A program made the position numbers and the translations under genes. Under the pieces are notes generated by a model that was given only the letters and a program-made list of their open reading frames with translations, ran no database searches and was not told the origin of the DNA. 64,000 nt of DNA, from the NCBI RefSeq assembly GCF_030272615.1, contig NC_081413.1, positions 332,668,302 through 332,732,301 on the forward strand. The letters are read 5' to 3'. Each line of letters opens with the position of its first letter. The stretch's first letter is position 1. This DNA comes from Cryptomeria japonica (taxonomy: Eukaryota > Streptophyta > Pinopsida > Cupressales > Cupressaceae). Positions 60,616 through 64,000 of this stretch are shown here, piece by piece.

Positions 60616-61217
60616 CTATGGCTGAGAGGGCCGTGCACCCTCTCGCCCTGGTCCCCTGCGAAGGCGTTTAAAGTAGGTCCTGGATGATTCAGCAGCCATA
60701 GTTGCTCCCCGTGACACAATGCCATGCTCACCAACATCAGGAACGGCTGTGTCATGCTCACCAACATCAGGAACAGCTGTGTCACTCCGAGTCTCAATAT
60801 TTCCTGTCTCTGCTTGTTCTCTCTGCTCCTCCTCTGCCATGGCTACAGCCTCAGCCTCTATATCTACCTGGTCGATCCAATCAATGTCATCATCACTAAA
60901 TACAGCTGTAGGAGTCCCAGGAGCTGTCTGATTCTCATTGGCCCACTCTGCTTCAAGATCAACCTCATCTAGAATGATAGGAGACATGTCAACTGTTGCA
61001 TTCTTTCTCATTCTCAGGCGGAGGTTGTTGTGAACAAAGATGAGATCATTCATCTTCTCCACAGATAATCTATTGCGCGTCTTGGAGTGTATGTGCTCAA
61101 ACATACTCCAATTGCGCTCACAACCTGATGCGCTTCATGGTTGGCTCAAGATACAAATGGCCAACTTCTGAACATTTGGTGTCTCTGGGCCAAAAAAGTT
61201 CCACCAATGATCTGAGT
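60616..61217 (-). pseudogene. hAT transposase, C-terminal exon (dimerisation region)
   Basis: An acceptor TTTCAG| at 61218 opens ACTCAGATCATTGGTGG. The exon encodes HWWNFFGPETPNVQKLA, ASGCERNWSMFEHIHSK and LSVEKMNDLIFVHNNLRLR, the hAT C-terminal dimerisation signature (Dimer_Tnp_hAT), then an acidic tail ending at 60616. One TGA (61135-61137) stands where Cys would be expected. A 30-bp tandem duplication (60728-60787) repeats DTAVPDVGEH. Confidence 0.85.
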
Positions 61218-61253
61218 CTGAAATGAGAAAAATAAATAAAATCAGTCTCACTC

Positions 61254-62727
61254 AAAGAAACGGGACTCGGACTCGGCTCGGACTCGGCAAGGCCAACTCG
61301 GACTCGAACTCGGGACTCGGCGTCAGACTCGGCGTCAGACTCGGCTGGACTCGGGATAGTGAAAAACTCAAGAAATTTAGAGATTTTTAAATATTTAAAA
61401 CTTGTTTCAGACACCCTTTATTGATTACACCTTAAAGACACAATAACATCATCAAACTCGGCTCATTTGATTACATACACAAGTATACATCAATCACATA
61501 AGCATAAACGCAAATTGTAGCTGAAGAAAATAACAAACATAGATATATAAATATTGTCAAATGTATACAATATTACAAAACTCATGGAATAAAAAATCCA
61601 TGTCATCATATGATCATCATCAAATGTTTCATACAAATACCAAAGGTAAATACAACTACAAGTCTATGGCTCAGAGGAGCTTGCACCCTCCAGCCCCAGC
61701 CCCCTGCAAAGGCGTCTAAGGTAGGTCCTAGATGATTCGACTGCCATAGCCGCTCCCCGTGCACCATGCCATGCTCACCAACATCAGGAACATCCGTGTC
61801 ACTATCTGCCTCTGAATCTCCTGTCTGTGCTCGTGCTCTCCGCTCCTCCTCTGCCATGGCTACAATCTCAACCTCTATATCTACCTGGTCGATCCAATCA
61901 ATGTCAGACTCGGAGGTTAAATTTTCTCTACTTCTATCGACGCAGTTTCCCCCATATTTTTCGACAGGGGTTTGGGGGCAGCGCCCCCAAGGTGGGGTCA
62001 AGGGGCAGTGCCCTTGCGTGCTCCCTGTCGCGATACAGGGCGAGGTCGAGGGGCAGCGCCCCGCAAGGCCAAAAAAACTTATTACAAGTCTGAATTAGGG
62101 TTTCTTTGAGAGTCTTCCTTAGGGCCTAGTTTTGCTCTTGTCGCTAATTGGGTCTTGCTTGGTGAGTGAGTATCATTCTTGAAGGTCCAAGCTAGGTCAA
62201 GTTGGTGAGTGATAAAGTCTGGAATGTCATCCTGATCTTCAAATGCCCTGAAATTTGGCTAAGTCTGGAATGTCCTGATCCTGAAATTTGACTAAGTCTG
62301 GAAAACTGAAGAATCCTCCAAAAACTAGATTTTGCAATATAACTCCTGGAGGCCCAAAACCACTCTCAAACATCTTGACAGTATATATGGAATATAACTT
62401 AAAGTAATATCTTTCTTCTTTCTTATACTTAAATGTTATATTCCATAAAATAATCCTGACGGAGAGACCAAAATGTCAAATTTCGCCCTTCCAAAAAAAC
62501 TTATTACTTTTTAAAATGTTTTTTTTTTTGGTTATTTTATTAACTCAGCCAGTAGCCGAGTCTGGGGCTCAGGACTCGCCGAGTCTGGCGATTTTGAGCC
62601 AAAATCGCCAACTCGGCGAGTCTGGCGAGTTTACTCTCCAGACTCGGCCGAGTCCGAGTCCGAGCCCCTGGGACTCGTTTGGCCTGACTCGGACTCGGAC
62701 TCGCCGATTTCGGGCGATTTCGGGCGA
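61254..62727 (-). mobile_element. Nested hAT-like copy in the transposase intron
   Basis: It is flanked by GTCTCACTC at 61245-61253 and 62728-62736 (hAT duplications are 8 bp). It starts AAAGAAACGGGACTCGG, like the outer element, and repeats 300 bp of its 3' end (61375-61660 against 60301-60600) and the acidic tail of the transposase (minus-strand IDWIDQVDIEVEIVAMAEE). It carries a GC-rich stretch (61957-62068) and a separate insertion (62086-62490). Confidence 0.65.
62086..62490 (+). mobile_element. LTR fragment of G type flanked by a 17-bp direct repeat
   Basis: CCAAAAAAACTTATTAC occurs at 62069-62085 and 62491-62507. Between them lies sequence matching the start region of G (55675-55900), including the 32-bp repeats and the A/T hairpin. 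The rest is not recognised. Confidence 0.6.
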
Positions 62728-62807
62728 GTCTCACTCATGAACTCATTTAACAAGTTACAATATAGTATTGAATAAAACTAAAATTAAGCCTTACAATTTA
62801 TTTTTAC

Positions 62808-63216
62808 CTGGCATCATAGTTGTCCTACCATCTTTGGCGACAGGACGAGAGAAGGTCTCCCCTTGTGCATCTGAGAACATCTGTAGCTCTCGAAAAAGGT
62901 CTATCTGAGAAGTACTAGCAGGTCCCATCTTCTCCATGATTGCATATAGCCCATTAAGGACCTCCGCATCAGCCTTGAAAGAAGGGATAAAACGGAATGC
63001 CGGATTCAGATAATAGGCTGCCGCATGGATGGGCCTATGTAGCTGATGATGCCATCTCCTATCAATGATCTCCCAAATGGGACCATACTTGCTCTCATCT
63101 GCTCCATAGACGAATCTGATGGCCTCCTTCGCCCTATCCATGCCCTCATATATATAGCCCATTGCGGGCTTATCTCCATCCGCAACTTGCAACAAAACCA
63201 CCAAGGGCTTAACAAA
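62808..63216 (-). CDS. hAT transposase exon (catalytic domain part)
   Basis: Acceptor TTTTGCAG| at 63217 and donor CCAG|GTAAAAA at 62807. It encodes FVKPLVVLLQVADGDKPAMG, YEGMDRAKEAIRFVYG, PIHAAAYYLNPAFRF and FSDAQGETFSRPVA, typical of plant hAT transposases after the DUF659 domain. No stops are seen. Membership of the gene depends on the other exons, at least one of which is broken. Confidence 0.8.
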
Positions 63217-63324
63217 CTGCAAAATTGAAAATATTGTGTAATTTAGAAAAATGAGCAAATAAGAGAATACATATAATAAGTTATAAAACATGAAGCTAAA
63301 TTGTAGAATTTATAAAAAAATTAC

Positions 63325-63728
63325 CTTCACTATCTCATCACAAGGGACCCAAAAGCCTTGCTCATAAAAAATGCAGTCTGCCATCTCTATCCCTGCAGGG
63401 GTGGTAGCATAGGATGAGGAAGACCAGTCCTCACCAACAATCATACGTCTCAAGGCAGACTTAGACCTAAGCATGGACTGCAATGTGAGGAAGTTTGTGG
63501 CAAATCTTGTGATTCCTGGATGATGCAACTCCTTCTGCTCTGTGTATTGTCTCATAAGAGCCAACACCCATGAATGATTATATACAAATTTGCAGACATT
63601 TCTTGCCCTTTCTACACATCTCTTGACCCATGGGATTTTTCCAATATCCTCCAACATGAGGTCAATGCAATGAGTAGCACATGGAGTCCAAACTATAGAT
63701 GGGTGCCTCTCCATCAATAGTCTACCTG
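63325..63728 (-). CDS. hAT transposase exon (CxxH region)
   Basis: It encodes RLLMERHPSIVWTPCATHCI, DLMLEDIGKIPWVKR, HHPGITRFATNFLTLQSM and IFYEQGFWVPCDEIVK, with donor GAAG|GTAATTT at 63324. The WTPCATHCIDL stretch carries the conserved CxxH motif of hAT transposases. The first residues (NATNYVAAG) repeat the end of the upstream exon. Confidence 0.8.
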
Positions 63729-63831
63729 CAGCAACATAATTTGTTGCATTGTAAATTGTAATTAATGGAGGTACAAACTACAAGATAGTAATTAATTTGC
63801 AAACAAAATTAGTTTGTAATCAAAAGTTTAC

Positions 63832-64000
63832 CCGCAGCAACATAATTTGCTGCATTGTCGGTCACCACCTGTACCACGTTCTCCTCACCCACATCTTCAA
63901 TCACCTCCTCTATCTGCTCACATAGGTAGGTGGCATTCTTGCAATGGGCGGAGGCATCAATGGACTTGATGAAAACGGTGCCCCCAGAAATAAAAAAATA
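63832..64000 (-). CDS. hAT transposase exon (DUF659 end), cut by the window edge
   Basis: It encodes GGTVFIKSIDASAHCKNATY, LCEQIEEVIEDVGEENVVQ and VVTDNAANYVAAG. VTDNAxNY holds a conserved hAT catalytic-core Asp. Donor at 63831 (GGGTAAAC). The exon continues beyond 64000. Confidence 0.8.

Larger units (their letters stand above)
55606..64000 (+). mobile_element. Element G: start of a third giant LTR
   Basis: It begins TGTTGTGCGAATCACAC at 55606, immediately after a break in copy E; AGAAT (55601-55605) is the presumed duplication. Its first 50 bases resemble the start of F (TGTTGTG...CACAC...GGGACCCCCC). It then carries a GGTCCGAA array as F does, a second array of GCGAAA motifs, and a reading frame (59853) related to the giant-LTR protein. 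The hAT element at about 60206 interrupts it. The end is outside the window. Confidence 0.7.
60206..64000 (-). mobile_element. hAT transposon (3' portion), inserted in G
   Basis: Minus-strand transposase exons (below) and a low end near AAAGAAACGGGACTCGG at 60206. The ACTCGG-rich stretch just inside is shared with the nested copy at 61254. The other end and the 8-bp duplication are outside the window. Confidence 0.75.

Noticed and set aside
61957-62068. GC-rich GGCAGCGCCCC stretch as a possible gene or organelle insert
   Set aside because: Short, no coding frame and no organelle gene recognised; it looks like a dispersed repeat segment.
1-64000. tRNA and rRNA genes
   Set aside because: I saw no cloverleaf or rRNA core sequence on either strand. 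The only tRNA-related sequences are the two primer-binding sites.

Overview
The window is almost entirely transposable-element DNA from a large plant nuclear genome. No taxonomic marker gene is present. The density of nested LTR retrotransposons, their decay and the long intron-like stretches suggest a gymnosperm, perhaps a conifer. The only non-transposon coding signal I can support is one 86-nt exon of a START/polyketide-cyclase-type gene (36132-36217).

Layout. Positions 2202-34562 hold one old copia element on the minus strand, broken apart by seven primary insertions: I (ends 2201), H (2326-10737, itself split by A), J (11077-18764, itself split by B), K (20006-22213), L (22238-23435), F (23800-31465) and M (31757-33666). 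At each break the copia gag/protease reading resumes on the far side; most insertions have a 5-bp target duplication. After an unassigned stretch and the exon, element C (36861-43304, duplication ACACA) sits in intron-like DNA. Positions 45678-55605 hold a gypsy element on the minus strand with primer-binding site, gag, protease, an RNase H placed before the RT, and a truncated RT. Element G (55606 to the window end) interrupts its 5' LTR, and a hAT transposon (about 60206 to the end) interrupts G and carries a nested relative.

Main result. A, B, C and F start with TG and end with CA. B, C and F have perfect 5-bp target duplications, but the two ends of each element are not copies of each other, and each encodes a roughly 1,120-1,220-residue protein and no polymerase. 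The gypsy element explains this. Its primer-binding site lies directly next to the same terminal sequence that ends A/B/C, and the same protein gene lies on the other side of that terminus. A, B and C are therefore best read as solo LTRs about 6-6.5 kb long whose U3 carries a protein gene, upstream of the LTR TATA box. F (7.7 kb) is a solo LTR of a diverged family encoding a clear homologue. G appears to be a third family, with a recognisable N-terminal piece of the same protein. Conserved 5' splice donors suggest that the U3 gene has its own spliced transcript. This resembles U3-encoded accessory genes of some retroviruses, but I know of no described plant equivalent.

All protein copies here carry stop codons or truncations; copy A has only one. 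Each giant LTR also has arrays of short repeats in U3, and the A-type LTRs have eight regularly spaced copies of AGTCTTTGAGCT in the R/U5 leader.
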